DNA from: Catellatospora sp. IY07-71
Lineage (GTDB): Bacteria > Actinomycetota > Actinomycetes > Mycobacteriales > Micromonosporaceae
Reading direction: 5' to 3'
Length of the DNA stretch: 64,000 nucleotides
Assembly (NCBI RefSeq): GCF_018326265.1
Contig: NZ_AP023360.1
Coordinates: 4,931,501-4,995,500, forward strand
Made by a program: the position numbers and the translations under genes. Positions 33,758-42,745 of the stretch are shown piece by piece; the first letter of the stretch is position 1; the number at the start of each line of letters is the position of its first letter. The notes under the pieces are model-generated. The model made no database searches. It was not told the DNA's origin and was given only the letters and a program-made list of their open reading frames with translations.

Positions 33758-34738
33758 CTAGAGCGACGCGGTGGCGGCCAGGGCGTCGCCGAGCGGAGTC
33801 CGGCGGTAGAGGACCGAGCGGCCGGAGCGGGCGCGGTCGAGCAGGCCCGCCCGCAGCAGCACGGCCAGGTGGTCACCGACCGCACCCGGGGCCAGGCCGA
33901 GCGACCGGGCGAGCTGGGTCGTGCTGGCAGGCTCGGCGAGCGCTTCGAGCAGGCGTGCTCGTGCCCTGCCGACCAGCGCCGCGAGCGCCTCGGCGGGCGG
34001 CGGGTCCGGCTCCCACAGGGCGGCGACGCCGCGCGCCGCGTAGATGATCGCCGGGTGCCAGGGCTGCTCGTGGTGGGCGGCGACGCCCGGCCAGATGAAC
34101 ACCGACGGCACCAGCAGCAGCCCGCGCCCGGCCACCTCGACCTTGGCGTTGAGCAGTTGCGGGATCTCGATGCCGCCGGACCGCCAGCGCACCCGGGGCA
34201 GCCCGTCGAACGCCGCCGCCCAGCCGGAGCGGCCCAGGTCCGCCGAGCGGTGCAGCACGTCGCGTTCGCAGATGACGCGCAGCCGCAGCCAGTCGGCGGC
34301 CAGCAGCGCGTGCCAGGCCCGTTCCAGGGCATCGGCCAGCAGCGCGGCCACGTCCGGGTCGTGCAGTACGGCGAGCGCCTCGGCGTCGTGGCAGGGGCGC
34401 AGGGCGAGGCCGGACCGGACGTCACGGCGGGCCAGCGGGAGCGGGGTGGCGCGTACCACCGCGAGGTCGTCTTCGATGCTCTGGGCCAGCCCTCCGGGTG
34501 GCGGCGCCAGGAACCCGGGACCGTGTCGCAGCGAGTGCAGCGCCACCACCGCGCGCATCGCCGGGTCGGCGCTCAGCTGCTCGTACGCCGGACGCAGCCG
34601 CGCGGCCCAGCTCACCGGGAGCCGCTGGTTGCGCGACAGCCCCGCCAGGATGCGGATGAGGCTGTCCAGCTCGAACAGCGGGCTGATCGCGAACCGGCTG
34701 TGCAGCAGGTCGTCGGCGGTGACCTCGAACCGGAGCAT
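33758..34738 (-). CDS. ArsR-type HTH regulator with N-terminal DUF5937-like domain
   Basis: A 326-residue regulator. Residues 1-240 match the DUF5937-type region seen in actinobacterial ArsR proteins (MLRFEVTADDLLHSRFAISP at the start; HPAIIYAARGVAALW). The last 80 residues are a winged helix: RARLLEALAEPASTTQLARS, LGLAPGAVGDHLAVLLRAGL, then the wing SGRSVLYRRTPLG. It is divergent from an MFS exporter across 66 bases, so it is the probable repressor of that exporter, released by the exported compound. No metal-binding Cys motif of classical ArsR is seen. Confidence 0.88.
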   Translation of the reverse strand: MLRFEVTADDLLHSRFAISPLFELDSLIRILAGLSRNQRLPVSWAARLRPAYEQLSADPAMRAVVALHSLRHGPGFLAPPPGGLAQSIEDDLAVVRATPLPLARRDVRSGLALRPCHDAEALAVLHDPDVAALLADALERAWHALLAADWLRLRVICERDVLHRSADLGRSGWAAAFDGLPRVRWRSGGIEIPQLLNAKVEVAGRGLLLVPSVFIWPGVAAHHEQPWHPAIIYAARGVAALWEPDPPPAEALAALVGRARARLLEALAEPASTTQLARSLGLAPGAVGDHLAVLLRAGLLDRARSGRSVLYRRTPLGDALAATASL

Positions 34739-34804
34739 GCCCCGACCTTACGCCGCTGGACGAAACATTCGCTGCCCGCGCGAGCCGTCCGTGACGCTCA
34801 CCGT

Positions 34805-36010
34805 GTGATCGAGACCGAGGCCGGCCCGGCCACCTACCGCGACGTGCTCGCCGAGCCGGTGTTCCGCACCCTGTTCCTCACCCGCACCCTGGCCATCGGG
34901 GCCGGGTCGCTGCGGATCCTGGCCCTGTCCGTGCTGGTCTTCGACCGCACCGGGTCCCCGGTGCTGACCGCCCTGACGTTCGCGATCGGGTTCGTGCCGC
35001 AGGTCGTCGGCGGGACGCTGCTGGCCGCGCTCGCCGACCGGCTGCGGCCCCGGCCGCTGATCACCGCCGGGTTCCTGCTCGATGCCGCGGCCGCCCTCGT
35101 GCTCGCGCTGCTGCCGCTGCCGGTCGGGGCGAGCCTGGCGCTGCTCGCGGGCGTCGCGGTGTTCGGGCCCGTTTTCAACGGCGCGTCCAACCGGCTGATC
35201 GCCGAGCAGCTCACCGGTGACGCGTACGTGCTGGGCCGGGCCCTGTCGAGCGTGGCCGGCGGCGGGGCGCAGCTGCTGGGGCTGGCGTTCGGCGGCGCGG
35301 CCGTGGCGGTGCTGGGGCCCGGCCGGACGCTGCTGGCCGCGGCCGCCGTCGGGCTGGTGGCCGCGGTGTGGGTGCGGTTGCGGCTTCCGGACTTCGCGGC
35401 GCCGTCGGCGGAGTCCGGGTCGGCGCTCGGGCAGAGCTGGGCGGTCACCGGGCGGCTGTGGCGCGACCGCCCGGTCCGGCGGCTGCTGCTGGTGCAGTGG
35501 CTGCCGCCCGCGTTCATCGTCGGGGCGGAGGCGCTGGTGGTGCCGTACGCGGCCGAGCGCGGCCACGGGTCCGGGACGGCCGGGATCATCCTGGCCTGCG
35601 CGCCGCTGGGCATGGTCGTCGGCAACCTCCTCTACAGCCGCCTGCTGCGCCCGGCCGCACGGGAACGGCTGGTGGCCGTCGTGATCGCCGGGCTGGGCGG
35701 GCCGCTGGTGCTGCTGGCGGTGCCGGTGCCGGCCGCCGTCGCGATGGTGGTGATGTTCCTGGCCGGGGCGGCCTTCTGCTACTCGCTGGGCGTGCAGCGG
35801 CCGTTCCTGGAGGCGCTGGCGCCGGAGATACGCGGGCAGGCGTTCGCGCTGCAGTTCACCGGCCTGATGACGTTGCAGGGCGTGGGGCCGGTGCTGCTGG
35901 GCGTGCTCGCCGAGCAGACCTCGATCGGGGCGGCGATGCTCGTCGCGGGACTGGGCACGGCCGCCGTCGGTGGCTGGTGGGCGCTGACCCTCAGGCGGTT
36001 CCCGGCCTGA
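34805..36010 (+). CDS. MFS transporter
   Basis: A 401-residue membrane protein with about 11-12 transmembrane helices. The pattern VFRTLFLTRTLAIGAGSL, LVFDRTGSPVLTALTFAIGF, ALADRLRPRPLITAGFLLDA (the loop 2-3 motif) is that of small actinobacterial drug-exporter MFS proteins. GTG 34805 is chosen because it immediately precedes the first family-like residues, while upstream sequence belongs to the divergent ArsR promoter. It is most likely a proton-driven exporter controlled by the ArsR protein. Its end faces the C39-like gene across a long perfect-looking hairpin. Confidence 0.9.
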   Translation: MIETEAGPATYRDVLAEPVFRTLFLTRTLAIGAGSLRILALSVLVFDRTGSPVLTALTFAIGFVPQVVGGTLLAALADRLRPRPLITAGFLLDAAAALVLALLPLPVGASLALLAGVAVFGPVFNGASNRLIAEQLTGDAYVLGRALSSVAGGGAQLLGLAFGGAAVAVLGPGRTLLAAAAVGLVAAVWVRLRLPDFAAPSAESGSALGQSWAVTGRLWRDRPVRRLLLVQWLPPAFIVGAEALVVPYAAERGHGSGTAGIILACAPLGMVVGNLLYSRLLRPAARERLVAVVIAGLGGPLVLLAVPVPAAVAMVVMFLAGAAFCYSLGVQRPFLEALAPEIRGQAFALQFTGLMTLQGVGPVLLGVLAEQTSIGAAMLVAGLGTAAVGGWWALTLRRFPA

Positions 36011-36062
36011 GGGTCAGGTCGCGGTCCCGTCGGGCGGATCCGGCCGGGTTCGCCACGTTCGG

Positions 36063-36115
36063 GCTTTGCTCTGCACACGAATACCCACCGTGCGTATTTG
36101 TGTGCAGAGCAAAGC
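36063..36115. repeat. Intergenic 22-bp inverted repeat, type C
   Basis: Arms 36063-36084 and 36094-36115 are 22 bases each, complementary apart from one G-T wobble, with a nine-base loop. It is placed in the 111-base gap between the convergent MFS and C39-like genes and can terminate both. Arm ends read GCTTTGCTCTGCACAC... It shares no sequence with the other repeats here. Confidence 0.75.
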
Positions 36116-36121
36116 GGCTCG

Positions 36122-37375
36122 TTACCAGTTGGCCTGGGCGGGGGCGGGCGGGAGGGCCGTGGCGGGCTGCTTGACGACGTACACGACGCCGCCGCTGGTG
36201 CCCAGCCAGGCCGCCTCGAACTGGGCGCGGCCGACGGTCTTGCGGACGGCCGCGTTGGTCGCGGCGGCGGGGTCGTTCAGCACGGGCTCACCGGTCGCGG
36301 AGAAGCCGACCAGCACCAGCAGGTGGCCGTTGGTGCCGTAGGTCAGGCCCGGGATCTCGTTCTTCTTGAACGACAGCGACAGGATCAGCGGAATCCCGGC
36401 GGCGATGAACTTCTCCGCCTCGTTCAGCGAGCGCAGCCGCGTGACGAAGCCGTCGATGCCGAACCGGCCCGCGTAGGCGGTGTTGAACGGCCAGTTGCCG
36501 GTGCCGCCGTAGTTGGCGTCGTAGGTGCTGCGGGCGGCGTGGTCGACCCACGGGTCGGCGTAGCCTGGATCCACCCACGCGTAGTCGGCAGGTGTCGGGC
36601 CGGTGCCCCAGTAGGCGAGCACCATCGACGTCGAGGTCGGGCTGCACCAGGCCTCTCCGCCACCGCCGTACTGCGGGTACTGTCCGGCGTGGATGCTCTG
36701 GGAGTACTGCGGCACGTTGAGCGTGATGCCCTGCGCCGCGGCCGGTGCCGTGGCGGTGCCGGAGCCCGACACCGCTGAGGCGACCGCGCCGAGGCTGCGC
36801 ACCACCGGGGTGAGCGAGCCCCCGGCGGGCCGGTACAGCGTCACCCGCACCTGCCAGCTGGTCAGTTCGCGTCCGGCCGCCGCGGTCCAGGTGTCGATCG
36901 CGATGCCGCCGTCGGCGTCGGTCTGTCCCGGCACGGACGTGCGCTGGATGGTCGCATCGTCGGCCGCCCACCTGCCCATGATCTTCCAGGCCGTGGTGTT
37001 GCCCGCGGCGGTCACGCCGCGCAGCTCCACCTGCACCCAGGTGGCGCCGGGCGTGTCGGCGGTCCAGGAGGCGATCGCCTCGGTGGCCGGGAAGCCGGTG
37101 GTCACCGAGGGCGACGTCCAGCTCGCGTAGTCGTAGTTCGCGCCGAGATAGGTGTACTGGCCCGCCGCCGCCGTCAGGCGCAGGGCATCACCCGATGCGG
37201 CGGTGCCGAGGTGGGTGCCCGAGCCGAAGTCGGCGTCGGAGGTCCAGCCCCGGTACGCGATGTTGCGCGGCCCCGCCGGTGGCGTGGGCTTGGCGGCGGC
37301 CGGCCCGGCGACCGTGGCGAACCCGATCGACGCACCTACCGCGACGGTCGACCGAAGCACTGCCCTGCGCTCCAT
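36122..37375 (-). CDS. Exported C39-like peptidase-fold protein
   Basis: A 417-residue secreted protein. ATG 37375 is preferred: GGAG lies five bases upstream and a twin-arginine signal (ERRAVLRSTVAVGASIGF) follows. Residues about 40-205 form a beta-rich domain unlike any I can name (YLGANYDYASWTSP; TWVQVELRGVTAAGNTTAW). Residues about 225-417 are a peptidase_C39-like papain fold: EAWCSPTSTSMVLAYWG (Cys244), NGHLLVLVGFS (His) and VLNDPAA (Asn/Asp). C39-family domains cleave or bind peptides; this type is common in actinomycete exported proteins of unknown substrate. Confidence 0.88.
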   Translation of the reverse strand: MERRAVLRSTVAVGASIGFATVAGPAAAKPTPPAGPRNIAYRGWTSDADFGSGTHLGTAASGDALRLTAAAGQYTYLGANYDYASWTSPSVTTGFPATEAIASWTADTPGATWVQVELRGVTAAGNTTAWKIMGRWAADDATIQRTSVPGQTDADGGIAIDTWTAAAGRELTSWQVRVTLYRPAGGSLTPVVRSLGAVASAVSGSGTATAPAAAQGITLNVPQYSQSIHAGQYPQYGGGGEAWCSPTSTSMVLAYWGTGPTPADYAWVDPGYADPWVDHAARSTYDANYGGTGNWPFNTAYAGRFGIDGFVTRLRSLNEAEKFIAAGIPLILSLSFKKNEIPGLTYGTNGHLLVLVGFSATGEPVLNDPAAATNAAVRKTVGRAQFEAAWLGTSGGVVYVVKQPATALPPAPAQANW

Positions 37376-37432
37376 GAATGCTCCATTCGTGACGGGAATA
37401 TTCATCAGAGCATCCCGCGACGAAGGGATTCT

Positions 37433-38473
37433 TCACAACACCTGATCGGTGAGCGGCGGTACGGTCTCGCCCGGCGGCACCGGGCCGGGCGGCGTGCCGT
37501 CGCCGAACGGGCGGCCGCCGAGCTGCTCGCGGTGGTGCGGGGTGAGCCAGCCGGCCGGGTCCGGCCCGGCGGGCACGATGCCGGTCGGGTTGATGTCGCG
37601 GTGCACCTCGTAGTAGTGGCTCTTGATGTGCCCGAAGTGGATCGTGTCGCCGAAACCGGGCGTGGTGAACAGGTCGCGCGCGTACGCCCACAGCACCGGC
37701 AGCTCGGTCAGCTTGCTGCGGTTGCACTTGAAGTGGCCGTGGTACACGGCGTCGAAGCGGACCAGCGTGCAGAACAGCCGCACGTCCGCCTCGGTGATCG
37801 TGTCGCCGACCAGGTAGCGCCGGGCCGACAGCCGCTCCGACAGCGCGTCCAGCCGCCCGAACAGGCGCCGGTACGCGGCTTCGTACGCCTGCTGCGAGCC
37901 GGCGAAGCCGCACCGGTACACACCGTCGTTGACGTCCTCGAAGACCTGCTCGTTGATCGCGTCGATCTCGTCGCGCAGCGGCGCGGGGTAGAGCTCGGGG
38001 GCGCCGGGGCGGTGCAGCGCGGTCCACTCCAGGGACAGGTCCAGCGTCATCTGCCGGTAGTCGTTGGTCACCACCTGGCCGGTGGGCACGTCCACGATCG
38101 CGGGCACGGTGATGCCGCGCTCGTAGCCGGGGAACCGGGCGAAGAAGGCCTCCTGCAGCCGCTCGATGCCCAGCACCGGGTCGCGGCCGCCCGGGTCGAG
38201 GTCGAACGTCCAGCTGCGCTTGTCGTGCGTCGGGCCGGTTACGCCCATCGGCAGCGCCTCCTCCAGCCCGAGCAGGCGGCGTACGATCACCATCCGGCCC
38301 GCCCAGGGGCAGGCGCGGCTGACCACGAGCCGGTAGCGCCCGGCCTCGACGGGGTAGCCGTCGCGGCCGTCGGCGGTGATGCGGGTGGCGATGTAGCGCT
38401 GGTCGCGGGTGAACGCCCCGTCCGGGTTCACGTAGCTGCCGGGTCCGGTTTCGGTGATCGTGGTGTCGGCCAT
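37433..38473 (-). CDS. Glutathionyl-hydroquinone reductase-type GST-fold protein
   Basis: A 346-residue cytoplasmic enzyme of the Xi/omega-like GST class. The N-terminal thioredoxin fold has the active-site SRACPWAGR (Cys55, CPWA), and the C-terminal helical domain begins near residue 165 (YPAPLRDEIDAINEQVFEDV, DGVYRCGFA). Family members reductively remove glutathione from glutathionyl-hydroquinones. Actinobacteria generally use mycothiol, so the thiol substrate here may differ. Start ATG 38473; a second in-frame ATG nine bases upstream is possible. It is divergent from the large BTAD regulator. Confidence 0.9.
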   Translation of the reverse strand: MADTTITETGPGSYVNPDGAFTRDQRYIATRITADGRDGYPVEAGRYRLVVSRACPWAGRMVIVRRLLGLEEALPMGVTGPTHDKRSWTFDLDPGGRDPVLGIERLQEAFFARFPGYERGITVPAIVDVPTGQVVTNDYRQMTLDLSLEWTALHRPGAPELYPAPLRDEIDAINEQVFEDVNDGVYRCGFAGSQQAYEAAYRRLFGRLDALSERLSARRYLVGDTITEADVRLFCTLVRFDAVYHGHFKCNRSKLTELPVLWAYARDLFTTPGFGDTIHFGHIKSHYYEVHRDINPTGIVPAGPDPAGWLTPHHREQLGGRPFGDGTPPGPVPPGETVPPLTDQVL

Positions 38474-38621
38474 GGCACCCATACTGCCGACCGCGGCGCG
38501 CCACGCCCAGCCGTCGCGTGGCGCATCACGCACATTCCCGACAGAATCCTTGTCCACACCGGAGGGTGGCCGCAGCCTGTCAGCACAGGTCGGTGTACGG
38601 GCGGGAGGTGCGGGAACGGCG

Positions 38622-41600
38622 ATGGCACCAGCAGCGAGCCGGCGCATGGTGATCGCGGCGGCGGGATACGGCAAGACGACCGCGCTGCGCCGCTGGTGTC
38701 CCGCGCCCGGGGCCCGCTGGTGGCCGGGCGGCACCGACGCGGCGGCGTTCGTCGTGGACGCCGCGGCCGCCGGTGACGGGCCGATCGTGCTCGACGACCT
38801 GCCCGCGCTGCCCGACGGCGAGCTGCGCAGGTTGCTGCGGGCCGTCGCGGGCGTCAGCGCGGACGTGGAGATCGTGCTGGCGTCACGGTGGCCGCTCGCC
38901 TGGCGGCCGCACGCGGGCCCCGGCCGGTGGACCGAAGTCGGCCCGGCCGAGCTGGCCTGCACCGTGGACGACGTCGCCGAGCTGCTCACCGAGGCGTGCG
39001 GGTCGGCCGACCCGGACCTCGCCGCGCGCCTGCACGCCGCGACCGCCGGCTGGCCCGCCCTGGTGCAGCTCGCTGTCGAGGCCGTACGCGTGCACGGACC
39101 GGACGCCGAACCCGCCGCCGGGCCGCTCGCCGCGTACGTCCGGGATCAGGTGCTGCCGGAGCTGCCGGAGGACGTCCGGCTGCTGCTCGCGCGGGCGGGC
39201 GAGCTGTCGCCGCTCACCGCGGGCCTGTGCGCGGCGCTCGGCGTGCCCGAGGCCGAAGCGCTGAGCGCGCTGCTGCGCCGGGCCGGGGTGCTGGTGCGGG
39301 AGCCGGGCGCGGCGCCGGGGCTGCCGGTCGTGGAGCGGATCGTGCCGGTCGTCGCCCGGGTCGCGGCGGCCGATGACACGGGCGGGCGGGACGCGGCGCG
39401 CACGGCCGCGGCCTGGTATCGCGAGCACGGTCCGGCGGCGGCCGCCGCGCGCGAGCTGATGCGGGCCGGGGACCGGGCCGGGGCGGCGCAGCTGCTGCGG
39501 GAGCACGGCGGGCGGATCGTGTCCGGCGGGCACGTGGGTCTGGTCGTGCGCCTGGTCGGCGAGCTGCCGCCGGAGGAGCGCGACGAGCGGCTGTGGCTGC
39601 TGCTCGGCGACGCGCTGCGGACCTCGGGCGATCTCGGTGCCGCGCAGCGGGCGTACGAGGAGGCGGCGGGCACCCGGCGGCCGCTGCCCGCGGCCACCGC
39701 CTGGCGGCTGGGCCGGGTGTCCTATCAGCGCGGTGACGCGCACGGGGCGCTGGCCGCGTTCGCCCGCGCCGCGCCGGGTGAGTCCGGTGCGGACGCGGCG
39801 CTGCTGGCCGCGGCCGTCGCGAACGCCCGGCTGCTCGCGGGCGACGTCGACGACGCGGTGGACTCGGCACGGCACGCGGTGCGGACGGCCGCGGCGGCCG
39901 GTGACGACGCCGCGCTGGCCGCCGCGTACCTGAGCCTGGCGCTGTGCCTGGGGGTGGCGGGGGACAGCGCGGGCAGCGCGGAGCACTTCGCGCTCGCGCT
40001 GCCGATGGCGCAGCGCACCGGGGACGTGCTGCTGCTGACCCAGATCCATACCAACCGCAGCTACCAGCAGCTGCAGCAGGCGCATTACGCGGCGGCGCTG
40101 GAGTCGGCGGAGCTGTGCGCCGTGTACGCGCAGGCGGCCGGTTCGCCGAGCCTGCACGCCATCGCGACCAGCAACGAGGCCGACGCGCTGGCCATGCTCG
40201 GCCGCTACGACGAGGCGGCCCGCCGCTACCGGACCGCGATCGCGCACTACCAGCGGCACGGCTCGCGCCGGTTCGCCGGGGCGGTGCTCGGGCTGGCCGA
40301 GCTGTACTGGCGGCGCGGGTGGCGCGAGCAGGCGCGGGCCGCGTACGAGCAGGTGGTCGAGGTCGCGTCCGGGGCCGGCAACGCGCACGTGCTGGTGCCC
40401 GCGCTGGCCGGGCTGGCGCTGACGGTGCTGGCCGACGACGTGAAGGCCGCCGCCGGGTACGCCGAGGCCGCCGCCGACCAGGCCGGGCCGGAGCTGAGCC
40501 GCCCGGCGCTGCTCGCGCAGGGCTGGATCGCCCTGCACCAGGGCGCCCCGGTGCGCGCCGCCGAGCTGGCCACCGAGGCCGCGCGGGCGGCCCGGACCCG
40601 GAGCGAGCCCGCGGGCCTGGCCGACGCGCTCGAACTGCGGGCCGCCGCCGAGGCCGACCCGCACCGCGCCCGCGCCGCGCTACGGGAGGCGCGGGCGATC
40701 TGGGCGGAGGCCGGAGCTGCGGTGGAGGCCGCACGTATCGCGGTGCTGGCCGCGCGCCTGCCCGGGGCGGGCGCGGACGAGCGGGCCGACGCGCTGCCCG
40801 CCGCGCAGCGGCTGGCCGCCGCCGACGCGCTGGCCGACCGGATCGGCGCGGCCACGGGTTCCGCGGACCGGCCGCAGGTGCGGGTACGCGCGCTCGGCCG
40901 GTTCGAGGTGGAGCTGGCCGGGCAGGTCGTGCCCGCGTCGTCGTGGCAGTCGCGCAAGGCCCGTGACCTGCTGCGCATCCTGGTGGCGCGGCGCGGGCGG
41001 CCGGTGCCGCGCAGCGAGCTGTGCGAGCTGCTGTGGCCCGACGCCGACGGGCAGAAGACCGGGCACCGGCTGTCGGTGCTGCTCAACATCGTGCGCGGGG
41101 TGCTCGACCCGGCCAAGGTCCACGCCGCCGACCACCATCTCAGCGCCGACCAGTCGAGCATCGCGCTGAACGTGGCCACGACCGGTGTGGACGTGGAGGA
41201 CTTCCTGGACCAGGTCGCCCGAGCCCGGCGGCTGGTCGAGCAGCAGGCGACCGAGCAGGCCCGGCTCGCGCTGCTCGCGGCCGACCAGCTCTACCGGGCC
41301 GACGCGTTCGAGGACGAGCCGTACACCGAGTGGGCGGGCCCGCTGCACGAGGAGGCGCGGGCGGCGTACCTGGCGATGCTGCGGATGCTCGCGCACACCA
41401 GCCGCCTCGCGGGGCAGCCCGGTGCGGCGGTGAGCTACCTGCTGCGGCTGCTGGAGCGCGACCCGTACGACGAGCGCGCGCACCGGTCGCTGGTGCGCAC
41501 GCTCGTCGCGGGCGGCCAGCACGGCGAGGCCCGGCGCGCGTTCGCCCGCTACGGCGACGCGATGCGCGCGATCGGAGTGTCGCCGCCGGACCGGGATCTG

Positions 41601-41639
41601 CTGGTCCCGGTCCGGCAGGCGGCCGTGGCGCGGCGCTGA
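38622..41639 (+). CDS. Giant MalT-like STAND ATPase regulator ending in a SARP/BTAD domain
   Basis: A 1005-residue regulator. The N-terminus has a MalT-type Walker A (AAAGYGKTTAL, Lys18) and a STAND ATPase core to about residue 270. Residues about 280-740 are TPR-like helical repeats (QQAHYAAALESAELCAVYAQ, EADALAMLGRYDEAARRYRT). From about residue 750 comes an OmpR-like winged helix (VRALGRFEVELAGQ, WQSRKARDLLRILVARRG, SELCELLWPDADG), followed by the bacterial transcriptional activator domain (about 845-1000). SARP/AfsR proteins usually carry the DNA-binding part first; here it is last. The target is unknown. It ends one base from the convergent secreted-protein stop. Confidence 0.92.
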   Translation: MAPAASRRMVIAAAGYGKTTALRRWCPAPGARWWPGGTDAAAFVVDAAAAGDGPIVLDDLPALPDGELRRLLRAVAGVSADVEIVLASRWPLAWRPHAGPGRWTEVGPAELACTVDDVAELLTEACGSADPDLAARLHAATAGWPALVQLAVEAVRVHGPDAEPAAGPLAAYVRDQVLPELPEDVRLLLARAGELSPLTAGLCAALGVPEAEALSALLRRAGVLVREPGAAPGLPVVERIVPVVARVAAADDTGGRDAARTAAAWYREHGPAAAAARELMRAGDRAGAAQLLREHGGRIVSGGHVGLVVRLVGELPPEERDERLWLLLGDALRTSGDLGAAQRAYEEAAGTRRPLPAATAWRLGRVSYQRGDAHGALAAFARAAPGESGADAALLAAAVANARLLAGDVDDAVDSARHAVRTAAAAGDDAALAAAYLSLALCLGVAGDSAGSAEHFALALPMAQRTGDVLLLTQIHTNRSYQQLQQAHYAAALESAELCAVYAQAAGSPSLHAIATSNEADALAMLGRYDEAARRYRTAIAHYQRHGSRRFAGAVLGLAELYWRRGWREQARAAYEQVVEVASGAGNAHVLVPALAGLALTVLADDVKAAAGYAEAAADQAGPELSRPALLAQGWIALHQGAPVRAAELATEAARAARTRSEPAGLADALELRAAAEADPHRARAALREARAIWAEAGAAVEAARIAVLAARLPGAGADERADALPAAQRLAAADALADRIGAATGSADRPQVRVRALGRFEVELAGQVVPASSWQSRKARDLLRILVARRGRPVPRSELCELLWPDADGQKTGHRLSVLLNIVRGVLDPAKVHAADHHLSADQSSIALNVATTGVDVEDFLDQVARARRLVEQQATEQARLALLAADQLYRADAFEDEPYTEWAGPLHEEARAAYLAMLRMLAHTSRLAGQPGAAVSYLLRLLERDPYDERAHRSLVRTLVAGGQHGEARRAFARYGDAMRAIGVSPPDRDLLVPVRQAAVARR

Positions 41640-41640
41640 C

Positions 41641-42537
41641 TCAGCACCCCGGCGTGTAGAACGTGCCGATGTTGCTGCCCCAGCCGGTCATCGACTCCGC
41701 TGTCTCCTCGTCGGCCGCCGCGACGGCACCGGACCGGGCGGCCGGCGACAACGGCAGGGACAGGCCGAGATAGCGGGAGGCGCGGACCTCCCCGCTGCCG
41801 TAGAGCTTCAGCTGGAACCGGTCGAGGTGGGTGCCGGCCCCGGTCACCGAGCCGCCGATGCCGAGGTATCCGTAGTCCGGTTCCGGCAGCACGACGGTGC
41901 GGGGATAGAGGACCGGCGTGCTCGGACCCTGCTCCCGTGTGCACGCGAACGCGGTGAGCTCTGGTGAGGGCAGGCAGATGCCCACCACGGTCAGCTGCGC
42001 GAGCGCCGGCCTGGTGCCGGACGCCTGCGCGCGGACCCTGACGAGCGCGTTGCCGGGCCGCAGCTCGTCGAGGCGCCAGTCGCCGGAGGAGCGGTGCATC
42101 GCGAAGCCGTAGCCGACGGCCTGATGCTCGTCGGGGCAGGTGGCGACGATGGAGTCGCCGGACACGGTGTCCTCCACACGCTCCGGCGGTGTCTCGTCGC
42201 GCAGGCACATCGCCTGGGCGGTGAGCGAGAACCCGCCGGCCGGCGGGACCCCGGGGCGTGCCGCGACCACCGCCGAGGTCAGGTCGTCGCTGGGCTCCAT
42301 GCGGGTCAGCAGCGCCCTGCCCCCGCCGCCGGTGGTCCAGCCGCCGACGGCGACCACCCACGTGCCACGCGGGCAGGTCACCGTGACCTCCTTGGCCAGG
42401 GTGTCGGTGGTGCTGCTGGTCTCCTCCTCCAAGGTGAGCAGTTCGTCGGCGTACGCGCCGGTCGGCGCGGGCAGCAGGCCGAGCAGCGTGGCGGCGAGCA
42501 CGGTGGCGGCGACTCGGGTGACGGTTGCCGTTGGCAC
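41641..42537 (-). CDS. Secreted protein with two tandem Cys-bearing repeat domains
   Basis: A 298-residue exported protein. GTG 42537 follows a strong GAGGAGGAGAA ribosome site; the signal peptide covers residues 1-30 (VAATVLAATLLGLLPAPTGA, cleavage near AYA). Two tandem copies of one module are visible: TCPRGTWVVAVGGW ... LTAQAMCLR (about 52-113) and TCPDEHQAVGYGF ... LTVVGICLP (about 130-190). The last third has a further Cys pair (AFACTRE, TPGC), so six Cys could form three disulfides. This CP-x-G...C module is widespread in actinobacterial secreted proteins with no known function. It is divergent from another secreted protein gene. Confidence 0.83.
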   Translation of the reverse strand: MPTATVTRVAATVLAATLLGLLPAPTGAYADELLTLEEETSSTTDTLAKEVTVTCPRGTWVVAVGGWTTGGGGRALLTRMEPSDDLTSAVVAARPGVPPAGGFSLTAQAMCLRDETPPERVEDTVSGDSIVATCPDEHQAVGYGFAMHRSSGDWRLDELRPGNALVRVRAQASGTRPALAQLTVVGICLPSPELTAFACTREQGPSTPVLYPRTVVLPEPDYGYLGIGGSVTGAGTHLDRFQLKLYGSGEVRASRYLGLSLPLSPAARSGAVAAADEETAESMTGWGSNIGTFYTPGC

Positions 42538-42745
42538 AGCAGTTCTCCTCCTCTGGCGTCCGGTGCGGACGGCCGCCTTCCATGCTCGGCACGGTCGTCA
42601 CGGTGGCGTCATGGTCGTCCGTCAGCCGACTGACACTGACCCGACCGTGACCGCGCGCTGACGGGCGCGGCGCAGCCTGATCCCGCCGCGAACGCCGCGG
42701 CACTCCGGCCGCGGGAGCGGGCGGAGCAGCCGAAGGGATCACCTC

